64,000 nucleotides of DNA. Source: CBDATB01 sp965199745 (GTDB lineage: Bacteria > Bacteroidota > Bacteroidia > Cytophagales > Flammeovirgaceae). The stretch spans positions 186,001-250,000 of the forward strand of contig CBDATB010000012.1 of NCBI GenBank assembly GCA_965199745.1, read 5' to 3'. The translations under genes were made by a program, and so were the position numbers. Positions 27,422 through 36,582 of the stretch are shown in pieces (position 1 is the first letter of the stretch; every line of letters starts with the position of its first letter). The notes beneath the pieces are model-generated. The model ran no database searches, had not been told where the DNA came from, and worked only from the letters and a program-made list of their open reading frames with translations.

Positions 27422-28183
27422 CTACTTAATTTTATCTTCTAATTCAAGCATTTTTTCGTAAGCCTTTGTGCTACCTGTTTCAAAAGATTTTTTGTAAAGC
27501 TGATAAGCATTTCGATAATGCTGCCTTTTCTTTTTAGGGGCTAATTTGGTTTTTTTTGCTAGTTGTTCTGCTTGCTCAGCTTGCTTGAAGTAAGCAAGTG
27601 CTTCTGCTGCTCTGGCTTCTTTCAGTATATTGGTAATTTTATTTTCTAGTTTATTGAGTTCTTGCTTACCTATTTTAACTTGCAGTTCACGTTTCTCAAT
27701 GGCTTGATTTTGCATATCGACAGTTTTCAATAGGGCTTCATTCTCCATTTCAAAAGTTTCTAACCGCTTGGTCAGTTCACCTATAAATTGTTGCTTTTTG
27801 TCTAATTGCTCCCTCAAATCTTTAATCATTCTGTTATAGAGTTTATTTTTTGTATTGTTGGAGGCTAGTTTTGTTTCCATATCAGCAAGCTTGACTTCCA
27901 TTTGGCGAGTATACTCGTTGATATTTCTCAGGCGTTTTGCATGGTCTTGGTAATTTGTGCCTTTTTCGAGATTTAGTGTAATTATTTTTTCGCTCGATTC
28001 TATGGAGTCTAGTAAAGCATCAATAGCAGACATTGTAGTACTTATAGTGCTATTAAACCGTTGCAAACTGTCTAGTCTGCTTTTTAGCTTTTCATTTTCG
28101 CCTTTCAATTGATTATTTTCTGCTACATTACAACCCAACAGCACAAAAAAAGCTAAGGCAAAGTAAGTCGTTTTTTTTATCAT
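27422..28183 (-). CDS. Coiled-coil lipoprotein
   Basis: The 253-residue protein has a lipoprotein signal (FFVLLGC; Cys near residue 18). Nearly all the rest, residues about 25-200, is charged and heptad-rich (NQLKGENEKLKSRLDSLQRF, later LREQLDKKQQF and MQNQAIEKRELQVK), predicted as a long coiled coil. The C-terminal 50 residues (LYKKSFETGSTKAYEKMLEL) look like a short helical repeat, possibly TPR-like. The family is not recognised. It is 121 bases below the PorV-like gene on the same strand and 24 bases before the prenyl synthase gene's end, so it may lie in the transcript from that gene. Confidence 0.6.
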   Translation of the reverse strand: MIKKTTYFALAFFVLLGCNVAENNQLKGENEKLKSRLDSLQRFNSTISTTMSAIDALLDSIESSEKIITLNLEKGTNYQDHAKRLRNINEYTRQMEVKLADMETKLASNNTKNKLYNRMIKDLREQLDKKQQFIGELTKRLETFEMENEALLKTVDMQNQAIEKRELQVKIGKQELNKLENKITNILKEARAAEALAYFKQAEQAEQLAKKTKLAPKKKRQHYRNAYQLYKKSFETGSTKAYEKMLELEDKIK

Positions 28184-28207
28184 TTTGTTTGGTTTTAAGT
28201 ATTCTAC

Positions 28208-29191
28208 TTATTTTTCTCTTCTGAGAAGGTTTTTTGTAAAGTTAACTAAATATTTTTTTTTTTGCTCTGCAATTTCTAATTTATTTAGTAGGGTAGAAGA
28301 CCGATCAAAATATTTGTTTATTTTTTTTTCAAGCTCTTGTTTTATATTCAATTCATTGTAAATGGTCGTTATGGCAGATACTTTTTCTTTTTTGTTAAAT
28401 TTTTTCTTATCGAGCCAGTTTTTTAATAATTTTTTTTGTTTATCCTGCGCTTTTTCCAGTGCCCTGATGAGCAGAAAAGTTTTTTTATTGACAATAATAT
28501 CTCCGCCCACTTGCTTGCCGAACTTTTCTTGTGAGCCATATACGTCGAGAAAATCATCTTTGAGCTGAAAACCAAGCCCTATATATACGCCAAACTGCCT
28601 TAACAGGGCAGATTCAGCAGGTTCTGCTCCTCCGATAATAGCACCTGCCTCTAGGCAGAAACCGGGCAAAACCGCTGTTTTTAAACGAATCATTTCCAGG
28701 TATTCTTGCTGGCTTACCTGTCCTTTGCTTTCAAACTCCATATCTAATTGTTGTCCTTCACATACTTCTAATGCACACCGATTAAACAAAGCAAGCAAAT
28801 GAGATAGATGCTTACTGGGTGTTAAAGCTAGTAATTCATAGGCTTTAATCAGCATTGCATCTCCGGAAAGTATTGCCGTGCTGGTATTCCATTTTTCATG
28901 TACCGTGAGCTGGTTTCTCCTCAGCGGTGCCCGGTCCATAATATCATCATGCAATAGTGTGAAGTTATGAAATACTTCTGTTGCCAGTGCTGCGTGGATT
29001 GCTTTTTGGTAGTGGTCTTCAAAAAGTATGCAACCCAATAGTGTAAGAATTGGACGCATACGCTTACCGTCCAAATTCAGAATATATTCAATGGGTTTGT
29101 ATAAACTATCGGCTTGAGTAGTGGGATTAAGAGATATTTTTGCTATTTGCTCTTCAATATATTGACTCAGTTGGGTAAGGTTTACGGGCAT
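28208..29191 (-). CDS. Polyprenyl diphosphate synthase, probably short chain
   Basis: This trans-prenyltransferase adds isopentenyl units to allylic diphosphates. The first Asp-rich motif is LLHDDIMD near residue 85 and the second is LKDDFLD near 214; GKRMRP near 42 is the usual binding block. Five residues before the first motif stands a phenylalanine, a pattern that in this family limits chain length to about C15-C20. The frame is open to 29296, but that extension overlaps the terminator of the upstream gene (29272-29305), so I start at the ATG 29191 (327 residues). The family match is firm; product length is inference. Confidence 0.88.
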   Translation of the reverse strand: MPVNLTQLSQYIEEQIAKISLNPTTQADSLYKPIEYILNLDGKRMRPILTLLGCILFEDHYQKAIHAALATEVFHNFTLLHDDIMDRAPLRRNQLTVHEKWNTSTAILSGDAMLIKAYELLALTPSKHLSHLLALFNRCALEVCEGQQLDMEFESKGQVSQQEYLEMIRLKTAVLPGFCLEAGAIIGGAEPAESALLRQFGVYIGLGFQLKDDFLDVYGSQEKFGKQVGGDIIVNKKTFLLIRALEKAQDKQKKLLKNWLDKKKFNKKEKVSAITTIYNELNIKQELEKKINKYFDRSSTLLNKLEIAEQKKKYLVNFTKNLLRREK

Positions 29192-29271
29192 TTTTAAATT
29201 AATAGGTTTTAATTTCGGGCAGAAATAAGTAATTAGCCTAAGCAGATTATTTTTTATTGACTCTTGTAACA

Positions 29272-29305
29272 CGAAAAAGCCTGCAGGGTTTAGCACCTCG
29301 CAGGC
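29272..29305 (-). terminator. Rho-independent terminator of the lipoprotein gene 29348-29773
   Basis: On the minus strand GCCTGC-(C/G side bulge)-AGG type arms (29279-29287 and 29296-29305) form a GC-rich hairpin followed directly by TTTTT (29274-29278). It lies 43 bases past the stop codon of the lipoprotein gene. Confidence 0.75.
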
Positions 29306-29347
29306 ATGATATATTGTAAAATACTAACTGAGTGTGGAACGAAAGAT

Positions 29348-29773
29348 TTATTCCACATTTAATCTTGCGTTCAAAGCAGCCTCGTTACCTGCTACATCCG
29401 CTGCTGTATATTGCAAACTGTAAGCTCCCGCTACTGTAAGCCGCAAAAAGCTACGAGGCATTACATGACTTTTCTTGTTATCGAACTCCGTAGTTGTACT
29501 ATCGAATACGCTGATTCCGGATAAATTAATCTGGAATCTCACTTGATCCAATTCTTCGTTATCTGTTACGATACTTGATACGAAGAGCGTATCATTAACA
29601 CGAGCACTAAGTGCTTGATTATTTTCAACAGCGTTTAAGGGAGTCGCCGCACCTACAGCAGCATTAAATATAACAACAGGTGCTTGAGAGTCGCTGGCAG
29701 TGGGTTCGTTTTTGTTACAAGCGAATAAAAAAGCAAAAGATAATGCTGCGCAAAATAGTAGTACTCTTTTCAT
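29348..29773 (-). CDS. Small lipoprotein, Ig-like
   Basis: The 141-residue protein has a lipoprotein signal (LSFAFLFAC; Cys at 19) and a short Asn/Thr/Ser-rich linker. The rest has the look of one immunoglobulin-like domain: APVVIFNAA, NDTLFVSSIVTDNEELDQVRF, and the ending YSLQYTAADVAGNEA, which resembles the DUF4625/bacterial Ig-like group (TDN-ELdq and aaDvaGN). No function is claimed. It is expressed alone, with a promoter at 29932-29962 and a terminator at 29272-29305. Confidence 0.6.
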   Translation of the reverse strand: MKRVLLFCAALSFAFLFACNKNEPTASDSQAPVVIFNAAVGAATPLNAVENNQALSARVNDTLFVSSIVTDNEELDQVRFQINLSGISVFDSTTTEFDNKKSHVMPRSFLRLTVAGAYSLQYTAADVAGNEAALNARLNVE

Positions 29774-29931
29774 GTTTTTTTGGTTTAATGAAATATAAAA
29801 TCGTTTATCTTAACTATGCTACTTTATTTCAGTTTCATCACAGCAAAAGTTTGGATAATTTTACCTAATTACTTTCTATCTACTGCAAAGTTCCCAAGTG
29901 GCTCCGGCTATTTGTTTTACACCTTAGGGGG

Positions 29932-29962
29932 CAAATATAGAATATGATTATTTAAAAAACAA
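29932..29962 (-). promoter_or_regulatory. Putative promoter of the lipoprotein gene 29348-29773
   Basis: The minus strand has TTG (29960-29962), 20 bases, then TATATTTG (29932-29939), matching the -7 consensus fully. The leader would be about 150 bases. The remaining space up to 30150 shows only AT-rich sequence and nothing coding that I could find. Confidence 0.4.
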
Positions 29963-30222
29963 TAAAATATATATGCTTTGTATACGGAGGTCTAAAATAT
30001 CATTTTAAAGAGTTTTTAAACCCTTAAAAAAAACAGCCATATGCCTGCAGTTTGGCACACTTGTTAAAAGAAAATATTTATGCAAACTCAACGAAAAAAT
30101 ATTGTAATGTTTTTTGTAAAAAGTTAGTAATTACAAAAAGTGTCTTTTATAAAACGGAGCGTAAAACCCACTGATTCCTAAAGAATTTCAAAGAAATGGG
30201 CTTGGTGGGATGTAAGCGACCA

Positions 30223-30420
30223 CTAACCTTGAGAAAGGATATATTGACGTATTATAAATGTTTACCGTTTATTTCTGGTGATGCCTCACCAATAGAACAT
30301 ACAAAGAATCCATCTGACCACAAGATTTTACGATACCAATAGTATGGTAAACATACGTTACTGACGTAATGTAGAATGGTGTAATAACCATATCTGAAGA
30401 TATTAATTGACGAGTAGATT
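30223..30420 (-). pseudogene. Remnant of IS200/IS605 TnpA (Y1 transposase), C-terminal part
   Basis: On the minus strand a frame reads WYRKILWSDGFFVCSIGEASPE (in two pieces: KILWSDGFF and VCSIGEASPE), the C-terminal hallmark of Y1 transposases (lWsdGyFvcSiG-as-e-i--YI-nQ). After a frameshift the last residues follow in another frame, IRQYILSQG, with the stop at 30223-30225. Only about the last 50-60 codons survive; the HUH and catalytic tyrosine parts are missing or beyond recognition. Confidence 0.65.
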
Positions 30421-30501
30421 TTTGATTCGTCATTGGTCTTTTAGCCTACGTACTATTTGTGAAAATGTTTTGAACGATATTTTACAGAAAAAACAAAAAG
30501 C

Positions 30502-30532
30502 TTTAAAATGAAAGCAATTTTTTGTATATTTG
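30502..30532 (+). promoter_or_regulatory. Putative promoter of tnpB
   Basis: TTTA (30502-30505), 19 bases, TATATTTG (30525-30532): a complete -7 box with a -33 box one base off. It lies 40 bases before the tnpB ATG. Confidence 0.4.
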
Positions 30533-30572
30533 ATGGCGGTCGCTGCTCTTAAGATATGTAAATTAATAATAT

Positions 30573-31751
30573 ATGCTAAAGTCATTTAAATATCGTTTAA
30601 CTCCAAATGCGAATCAAGAAGAACTTATCCATAAACACATTGGTAGTTCAAGATTTGTATATAATCTTGCATTGGAGACTAAAACAATGGCTTACGCTGG
30701 TAATCAAGTTAACCTATCTTGTTTCGATTTAACCAAACAATTACCTGATTTGAAGAAAGAGTGTACTTGGTTGAAAGAAATCAATTCACAATCATTACAA
30801 GCACCTATTAGAAATTTAGATAACGCTTTTACAAGATTTCACAAAGGACAAGGGAACTTCCCTAAGTACAAGTCAAAGAGAAAAGGTAAACAATCTTTTC
30901 ACATACCACAAAATGTACTACTAGAGAATGGTAAGTTAATTTTTGCTAAGTTTAAAGAAGGGATTGATATTGTGTTACATAGAGAAACAAAAGGCGTGAT
31001 TAAGTCAGCGACTATATCAAGGACGCCAACGGGTAAATACTGTGCTTCAATATTGTGTGATACGGGTGAAAAATGTAAACCAAAATCTAAAATAAATAAA
31101 GAAACTACTGTTGGTATTGACTTAGGGATTAAAGATTTCTTAATTACATCTGATAATGAAGTGAGTAATGCCCCAAAGCATTTACGTAAAGCAGAATCAA
31201 GATTGAAGTATGTTCAAGGTAAATATTCAAAACACAAAGGAAAAAGAACAAAAAATAAATTAGCAAAGTTACACGAGAGGTTAGCCAATCAACGTAAAGA
31301 CTTTTTACACAAATAATCTTTCCAATTAGTTAGCGAGAATCAAGCAATTGCAATTGAGGATTTAAATGTGCAAGGTATGTTGAAGAATCATTGTTTAGCC
31401 AAATCAATAACTGATGTGTGCTGGTCGATGTTTACTACAATGTTAGAGTATAAATGTGAATGGTATGGGGTGAATCTATTGAAGATAGGAAGATTTGAGC
31501 CATCATCAAAGACTTGTTCCAACTGTGGCACTGTAAACAAAGGACTAACTTTAAAAGATAGGGAATGGACTTGTGTTAAGTGTAATACTAAATACGACAG
31601 AGATATAAATGCTGCTGTAAACATTAAGAACTTTGCTTTAAGAAATTATGTATCTGGGACGGATACTAAAACTCGGAACGAACTGCCCACATTATTAGCA
31701 GTTGCTAAAGATAGGAGTGCTGACTTCCGAAGCCCAACCCATCGCTTCTAG
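30573..31751 (+). pseudogene. tnpB: TnpB (IS605 OrfB, Cas12 ancestor) interrupted by one in-frame TAA
   Basis: TnpB is an RNA-guided DNA nuclease carried by IS605-type elements. The 392-codon frame is unbroken except for TAA at 31314-31316 (codon 248). The N-terminal part (MLKSFKYRLTPNANQEELI) and all nuclease marks are there: RuvC-I Asp in VGIDLGIKDF near 183, RuvC-II Glu in AIEDLNVQG near 262 (after the stop), the zinc ribbon CSNC and CVKC near 315-335, and the RuvC-III Asp in YDRDINAAVNI near 342. Normal readers would split it into two ORFs, 30573-31316 and 31368-31751, in the same frame. So the gene is one point mutation from intact. Suppression or a sequencing error cannot be excluded. 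Confidence 0.85.
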
Positions 31752-31790
31752 AGTTCTTTTCAAAGAGCGTGGGTGGGTAGTTCACTTGTA
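31680..31790 (+). ncRNA. Candidate omega-RNA overlapping the tnpB 3' end
   Basis: TnpB guide RNAs overlap the end of tnpB and the right end of the element. Here GAACTGCCCAC (31680-31690) pairs with GTGGGTAGTTC (31773-31783), and a small hairpin GAAGC (31729-31733) / GCTTC (31744-31748) lies between, as in omega-RNA scaffolds. The 3' guide would begin near 31785. Inferred from position and pairing only. Confidence 0.45.
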
Positions 31791-31843
31791 ATTCGTATTA
31801 TAGCTTGAATTCCTTGTCGTATCCTTTTACAAAAAAATGAGTC

Positions 31844-34800
31844 ATGAAGGCTTTCACACCAAAAGATAATATAATTATTATTTTTCTATTGTTTTTTGCT
31901 TGCCATACTAAGGCACAAACAGAGAGCATTACCCCGAGTATTGCGCCACAAAATTTTGCAGCAGATCAGCAAGTTACTATCACTTATGACGTTACTGCGA
32001 CAGTGCTTGCTAACCTCGATGCCGCTTATATTTGGATGTGGATGCCAGATGGGGTAGATGCCCCTTCCAACATTAACCCAGCTTCATCAAACGCTTCACA
32101 AACAGCACCAGCAGCATTCATTAAGAGTGAGTCAGGTGGGCAAGTCTCATTTTCTATTACGCTCACCCCTACGGACTTTATGGGGCTTTCTGTCAATGAA
32201 ATTACTGAACTCGGTATGTTACTTAAAGGAAATGATTGGTCGGATGGACAAACCACAGACCATGTGCTGAGCCTGCCAGTCGGGTGGTGGCAATTGTAAT
32301 AACCAAGCAAAAGCAGCTATCAATCCAATAATAGATCCTTTATTTTTTCGCCCTGATGATGCAATTACTATCACCTACGATGTGAGTAGCTACCCTTGTC
32401 TAGCTGCCCTAGATGATGCTTATATTTGGATATGGCTTGAAGATTACACTGGCGACAATTTGCGAATACCCACTAATATAAATCCCTCTTTCACCAATTC
32501 GGCTGCTACTGCACCTGCCCGATTCACGAAAAAACAGAGCGGAGATCAAACATTATTCACCATTACACTCAAACCGACAGATTTTTTTGCAAGGTGTCAA
32601 TAGCAACGCCATCCAGAGGATTGGGATGCTGCTCAAAGGAAATGATTGGTCAGACGGACAAACTGAAGATTATACTGCCCAAGTAGCCGAAGAAGGTTTT
32701 TCGGTTTTCATACAATCTCCTATCTCTTCCCAACTTTTTGTCGATAGCAACGATGTTATTAGCATGCAAGTCTTCGCTTCAGAATCTGCTACTTTCACGC
32801 TCACTCTCAACAACACGCCAGTGAATACCCAAAAAGATATTACTACATATGTATACGACCACACGGTGGTGCAAACTTCGGGTGCTGTTTGCCTGAATCT
32901 GCATGTAACTAATGGTATAGAAGAAAAAAATATTAATTTTCAATATGCTGTCGATCCTATTCCCATTGAGCAGGTTCGCCCAGAGGGAATCACTGACGGT
33001 ACCAACTACCACAGCGACGACTATACACGTGCTACATTATCTTTACTAGCACCCAACAAAGATTTTGTTTATATGATTGGAACATTTAATGATTGGCAGT
33101 TGTCCGATGAATATTTGATGAAAAAGGATGGCGAGCGGTTTTGGTTGGAAATAAAAAATCTCACACCTGGTAAAGAATATATTTTTCAATATTTTGTAGA
33201 TGGTAAAATACGCATGGCTGATCCTTATGCACATAAAATTTCTTCACAGTTTGATGATGGGCAAATTCTCAGCGAGAAAAGATATCCGGAGCTGATGCCT
33301 TATCCCTTCGGCAAAACCACTGAATCAGCGTCCTATTTGCAAACAAAGCAACAGCCTTACCAATGGCAGGTGAATAATTTTGACCCGCCCGATAAGGCAG
33401 ACTTAGTTATTTATGAACTACTCATTCGCGATTTTACCGATGAGCGTACTTATCAAGCCGTTGCCGATCGCCTAGACTATTTGCAAGCATTAGGCATTAA
33501 CGCCCTTGAACTCATGCCAGTCATGGAGTTTGAAGGCAACATTAGTTGGGGGTATAATCCTTCTTTCATGCTTGCACCCGACAAATTTTACGGCACTGAA
33601 AATGTACTTAAAAAACTCATCGATCAGGCACATGCCAGAGGTATTGCAGTTATTCTTGATATTACTCTGAACCACTCTTTCGGGCGAGGCTCATTGGTCA
33701 GATTGTACAACCAGGGGCTTTATGGTGCGCCCACATCTGATAATATTTGGCTCAACAGCAGCCCTAAGCATGATTTTAATGTTGGTTATGATTTTAATCA
33801 TGAAAGTGCCTATACTAAAAAATATGTAGACAGAGTCAATCGTTTTTGGCTGAAAGAATATCGCGTAGATGGCTTTCGCTTCGATCTTTCTAAAGGATTT
33901 ACACAGCGCAACACCTTAGGCAACGTCGAGCTTTGGGGGCGCTTTGATCCGACCAGAATAGCTATTTTACAGCGTATGGCAGACAGTATTTGGGCTTATA
34001 AGCCCAATACCTACGTTATCCTCGAACACTTTGCAGATAATAATGAAGAAATTGTCTTGTCTGATTATGGAATGATGCTTTGGGGAAATGCTAATCACGA
34101 CTTCCGCAATGCTGCTAAAGGAAACCCTTCTAATATTGGCTGGAGCTATTATGGGCAAAGGGGCTGGTCACATCCACATCTTGTTAGTTATATGGAAAGC
34201 CATGACGAAGAGCGTTTAGCTTGGGATGTATTGCTTTCGGGCAAAAAGACAGACGATTATAATGCCCGTGACACGGCCACGGCCTTAGATAGAATCAAGC
34301 TTTGCGCAGCATTCTTCTTTACCGTCCCCAGTGCTAAAATGCTGTGGCAATTTGGAGAGTTGGGTTACGATATTGAACTCAACGACAATCGTTTAGCCAT
34401 TAAACCGACCCGCTGGGAATATTTAGAAGAACCCAAACATAAAGCACTATATTATGTATTTAGCTCTCTTATCAAGTTAAAAACCTCACATGCTGCCTTT
34501 AAAGAAGGAGATTTTAGCTGGCAGCCCAGCGGCCCGTACAAATGGATAAAAATTGTACATAATGATTTGAATATTAGTATTATGGGTAATTTTGGAACTG
34601 TTGACCAAAGGGTAGCAGCCGAATTTGTAAAAGTCGGAACTTGGCATAATTATTTCTCTCAAGAAAGTATTAACGTAGATGATCCTAACATAGAAATCCT
34701 CTTACGCCCTGGTGAGTTTCATATTTTTACCGATAAGCCAATAGACAATTTCCTCAACGATACTGTACCGGTTAGCTATAATAATATTATTACCGGAGTT

Positions 34801-35070
34801 GAAGATAACCTAGTTTCACAACAAATAACCGTATATCCTAATCCTGTTCAAAATGAACTGACTATATCACGGAGTGCTTTGCCACCAGGAAAAAATGCAA
34901 CTATCACTCTATATAATTTATTAGGCAAAAAGGTAATGACCCTAGCCCCGAAAAACACTACTGAGCAAAAAAGTATAAAAATAAACTTGAATTATATAGC
35001 TTCAGGAACCTACATTTTAAAATATACTGATGAACACACTGTGGCTTTCACGCGAATTGTAAAACAATAA
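31844..35070 (+). pseudogene. T9SS-secreted alpha-amylase gene broken by two frameshifts
   Basis: Three frames join to one protein of about 1075 residues. Frame 1 (31844-32299) holds the signal peptide (IFLLFFACHTKAQ) and a first carbohydrate-binding-like repeat with AYIWMWMPDG and GMLLKGNDWSDGQ. A one-base gain near 32275-32282 shifts to a frame that reads GGGNCNNQAKAAI and a second repeat (AYIWIWLEDY). A second shift lies in a run of seven T (32582-32588): with six T the frame would run on as DFLQGVNSNA into the third frame, which repeats GMLLKGNDWSDGQ and continues to the end. Two shifts in one gene suggest decay, though the T-run one could be a sequencing error or phase variation. Confidence 0.8.
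32587..35070 (+). CDS. GH13 alpha-amylase family protein with type A sorting domain (intact part of the broken gene)
   Basis: This is the longest open piece, 827 residues counting from a TTG that is probably not a real start. After the end of the second binding repeat comes a CBM48/isoamylase N-like domain (FVYMIGTFNDWQLS near residue 158), then the GH13 barrel: IYELLIRDF, GINALELMPVMEF, ILDITLNHSF, with the catalytic Asp in VDGFRFDLSKG near 435, the Glu in YVILEHFAD near 482, and the third Asp in MESHDEER near 540. The C-terminal 75 residues start with VYPNPVQNELTI and are a type A T9SS sorting domain, so the enzyme would be exported and anchored or released at the surface. Substrate: alpha-glucans such as starch or glycogen, by family. 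Confidence 0.85.
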   Translation: MQGVNSNAIQRIGMLLKGNDWSDGQTEDYTAQVAEEGFSVFIQSPISSQLFVDSNDVISMQVFASESATFTLTLNNTPVNTQKDITTYVYDHTVVQTSGAVCLNLHVTNGIEEKNINFQYAVDPIPIEQVRPEGITDGTNYHSDDYTRATLSLLAPNKDFVYMIGTFNDWQLSDEYLMKKDGERFWLEIKNLTPGKEYIFQYFVDGKIRMADPYAHKISSQFDDGQILSEKRYPELMPYPFGKTTESASYLQTKQQPYQWQVNNFDPPDKADLVIYELLIRDFTDERTYQAVADRLDYLQALGINALELMPVMEFEGNISWGYNPSFMLAPDKFYGTENVLKKLIDQAHARGIAVILDITLNHSFGRGSLVRLYNQGLYGAPTSDNIWLNSSPKHDFNVGYDFNHESAYTKKYVDRVNRFWLKEYRVDGFRFDLSKGFTQRNTLGNVELWGRFDPTRIAILQRMADSIWAYKPNTYVILEHFADNNEEIVLSDYGMMLWGNANHDFRNAAKGNPSNIGWSYYGQRGWSHPHLVSYMESHDEERLAWDVLLSGKKTDDYNARDTATALDRIKLCAAFFFTVPSAKMLWQFGELGYDIELNDNRLAIKPTRWEYLEEPKHKALYYVFSSLIKLKTSHAAFKEGDFSWQPSGPYKWIKIVHNDLNISIMGNFGTVDQRVAAEFVKVGTWHNYFSQESINVDDPNIEILLRPGEFHIFTDKPIDNFLNDTVPVSYNNIITGVEDNLVSQQITVYPNPVQNELTISRSALPPGKNATITLYNLLGKKVMTLAPKNTTEQKSIKINLNYIASGTYILKYTDEHTVAFTRIVKQ

Positions 35071-35101
35071 ATCAACTACTGTTTACCTATCAATTAAAAA
35101 A

Positions 35102-35251
35102 ATGAGTCTTTGGCGTGTTGTCTTGTGTATTATTTTTCCCCCTTTAGCCGTGTTAGATCGAGGGTGTGGATCAATTGTATTAGTTTTTATTCTTACGCTT
35201 ATCGGTTGGGTACCCGGCGTTATTGCTGCCTTAGTGATATGCAACAAATAG
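35102..35251 (+). CDS. YqaE/Pmp3 family membrane protein
   Basis: This is a 49-residue protein with two membrane helices: MSLWRVVLCIIFPPLAVLD (first helix and the conserved FPPLAV turn), then GSIVLVFILTLIGWVPGVI and AALVICNK. The motif PPlaV---gcg---l-n-lLtllGwiPGiihAl-v defines the Pmp3/YqaE family, small proteins of the inner membrane linked to stress and ion balance. It is 31 bases behind the amylase gene. Confidence 0.85.
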   Translation: MSLWRVVLCIIFPPLAVLDRGCGSIVLVFILTLIGWVPGVIAALVICNK

Positions 35252-35350
35252 CAAGTATTCAGGCTGGCTTTTTCTTTTGTTTATTTTCTCTGTTTTACCT
35301 TTGATGTACACTTCAAAATAGTTATTTTCTCAACTAAAAACTATAGAAAA

Positions 35351-36295
35351 ATGCCAGAAGAAGCACTCGTGTTGAAATGTTTAATTATAGGCTCAGGCCC
35401 TGCTGGCTATACTGCAGCAATTTATGCTGCCCGAGCCAATCTTTCCCCCGTATTATATACTGGGCAAGAACCGGGAGGACAACTGATGATTACAACAGAT
35501 GTCGAAAACTACCCAGGCTATCCCAAAGGAGTTATAGGACCTGAAATGATGGAAGATTTTAAGCGACAGGCAGAACGTTTTGGCACAGACATCAGGCATG
35601 AAAAAATAGAAAAAGTAGATTTTGCAGGCACTACGCACAAAGCTTGGACAGAGAGCGGAAAAGAACTTAATACTCACAGTGTGGTCATTGCTACGGGAGC
35701 TAGTGCCAAGTGGTTGGGTCTGCCTTCAGAAGAAAAATTAATGAATAAAGGTGTTTCTGCTTGTGCTGTTTGTGATGGTTTCTTTTTCAGAGGTAAAGAA
35801 GTAGCCGTTGTAGGAGGAGGTGATACTGCAGCCGAGGAAGCTTCTTATTTAGCCAAACTTTGCCCTAAAGTACACCTTCTTGTCAGAAGAGACCGAATGC
35901 GGGCATCTAAAATTATGCAGGAGCGTGTGCTGAATACAGAAAATATTATTATTCATTGGAATATGGTAACAGAGGAGATAATCGGAGAAGATGAAGTAAC
36001 AGCCGTTAGAATAGTCAATAGAAAAAACAATAGAAAGAAAGTCATACCTGTAGCAGGTTTTTTCGTAGCTATTGGTCACCAACCAAATACCAGCCTATTT
36101 AAAGGATGGATCGATATGGACGAGACGGGCTATCTAAAAACTATAGCAGGTACTGCCCATACGAATATTGCCGGAGTGTTTGCCAGCGGTGATGCAGCCG
36201 ACAGGGTATACCGACAGGCAGTTACTGCAGCAGGCACAGGATGCATGGCAGCACTCGATGCCGAACGCTACCTTACTGAAAAAGGTGTTATATAG
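35351..36295 (+). CDS. trxB: Thioredoxin-disulfide reductase
   Basis: The flavoprotein passes electrons from NADPH to thioredoxin. The 314 residues begin with the FAD-binding Rossmann motif GSGPAGYTAAIYAARA near residue 14, followed by GGQLMITTDVENYPG. The redox pair is CAVCDG near 137, the NADPH motif VVGGGDTAAEEA near 156, and the last FAD block is GVFASGDAAD near 276. The length and order are those of the low-molecular-weight bacterial type. It has its own space on either side; the 3' neighbour is gene wreckage. Confidence 0.96.
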   Translation: MPEEALVLKCLIIGSGPAGYTAAIYAARANLSPVLYTGQEPGGQLMITTDVENYPGYPKGVIGPEMMEDFKRQAERFGTDIRHEKIEKVDFAGTTHKAWTESGKELNTHSVVIATGASAKWLGLPSEEKLMNKGVSACAVCDGFFFRGKEVAVVGGGDTAAEEASYLAKLCPKVHLLVRRDRMRASKIMQERVLNTENIIIHWNMVTEEIIGEDEVTAVRIVNRKNNRKKVIPVAGFFVAIGHQPNTSLFKGWIDMDETGYLKTIAGTAHTNIAGVFASGDAADRVYRQAVTAAGTGCMAALDAERYLTEKGVI

Positions 36296-36329
36296 CTGAT
36301 GACCCCGATACTCAGACTGCGCCAAGTAT

Positions 36330-36570
36330 CTAAATTATGCGTTCAACCTCTGTTTCTATTTTTGCAAAATGCTGTAATCCTCTTCTGTTGAGCCACTCTT
36401 TTTCTCTTTCCTTATCTAAAACAATGGGCATTCGTTTTTTAGAGTTGTGAATTTTTACTATGAGCATATTCGCTTTTGTGGTGAGAATTGTGTAAGAATA
36501 TATCACCTTCCCCGTTGTTTTGTCTATCCAATGAGTCCATATTCCTGCAAAACTAAAGATTTATTTCAAA
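36330..36570 (-). pseudogene. Remnant of a SRAP (YedK/HMCES) protein gene, C-terminal part
   Basis: On the minus strand a frame ending at TAG 36330-36332 reads IFSFAGIWTHWIDK, VIYSYTILTTKAN, and IHNSKKRMPIVLDKE: the C-terminal half of the SOS-response-associated peptidase family, which protects abasic sites in single-stranded DNA (family: FAGlWe-w, cti-Tt-An, iH-RMPviL). The histidine of the H-x-RMP block is present. A TAA directly before IFSFAGI ends the frame and the catalytic N-terminal Cys part is missing. Confidence 0.7.
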
Positions 36571-36582
36571 GGTACTGCTTGA

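Larger units (their letters stand above)
30160..31790 (+). mobile_element. Decayed IS200/IS605-type element (tnpA scar, tnpB with stop, right-end structure)
   Basis: The element is built as in IS605: a tnpA remnant on the minus strand (30223-30420), a tnpB on the plus strand (30573-31751), and structured ends. On the left, CCCAC (30167-30171) can pair with GTGGG (30205-30209), enclosing an AT-rich imperfect palindrome. On the right, GAACTGCCCAC (31680-31690) pairs with GTGGGTAGTTC (31773-31783), 11 base pairs with one G-U. Exact cleavage sites and the target sequence cannot be set by eye; the borders given are approximate. The element cannot move on its own because TnpA is destroyed. Confidence 0.65.

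Noticed and set aside
32582..32588. Programmed frameshifting in the T7 run of the amylase gene
   Set aside because: A second, unrelated shift lies 300 bases upstream, so decay or sequencing error is simpler.
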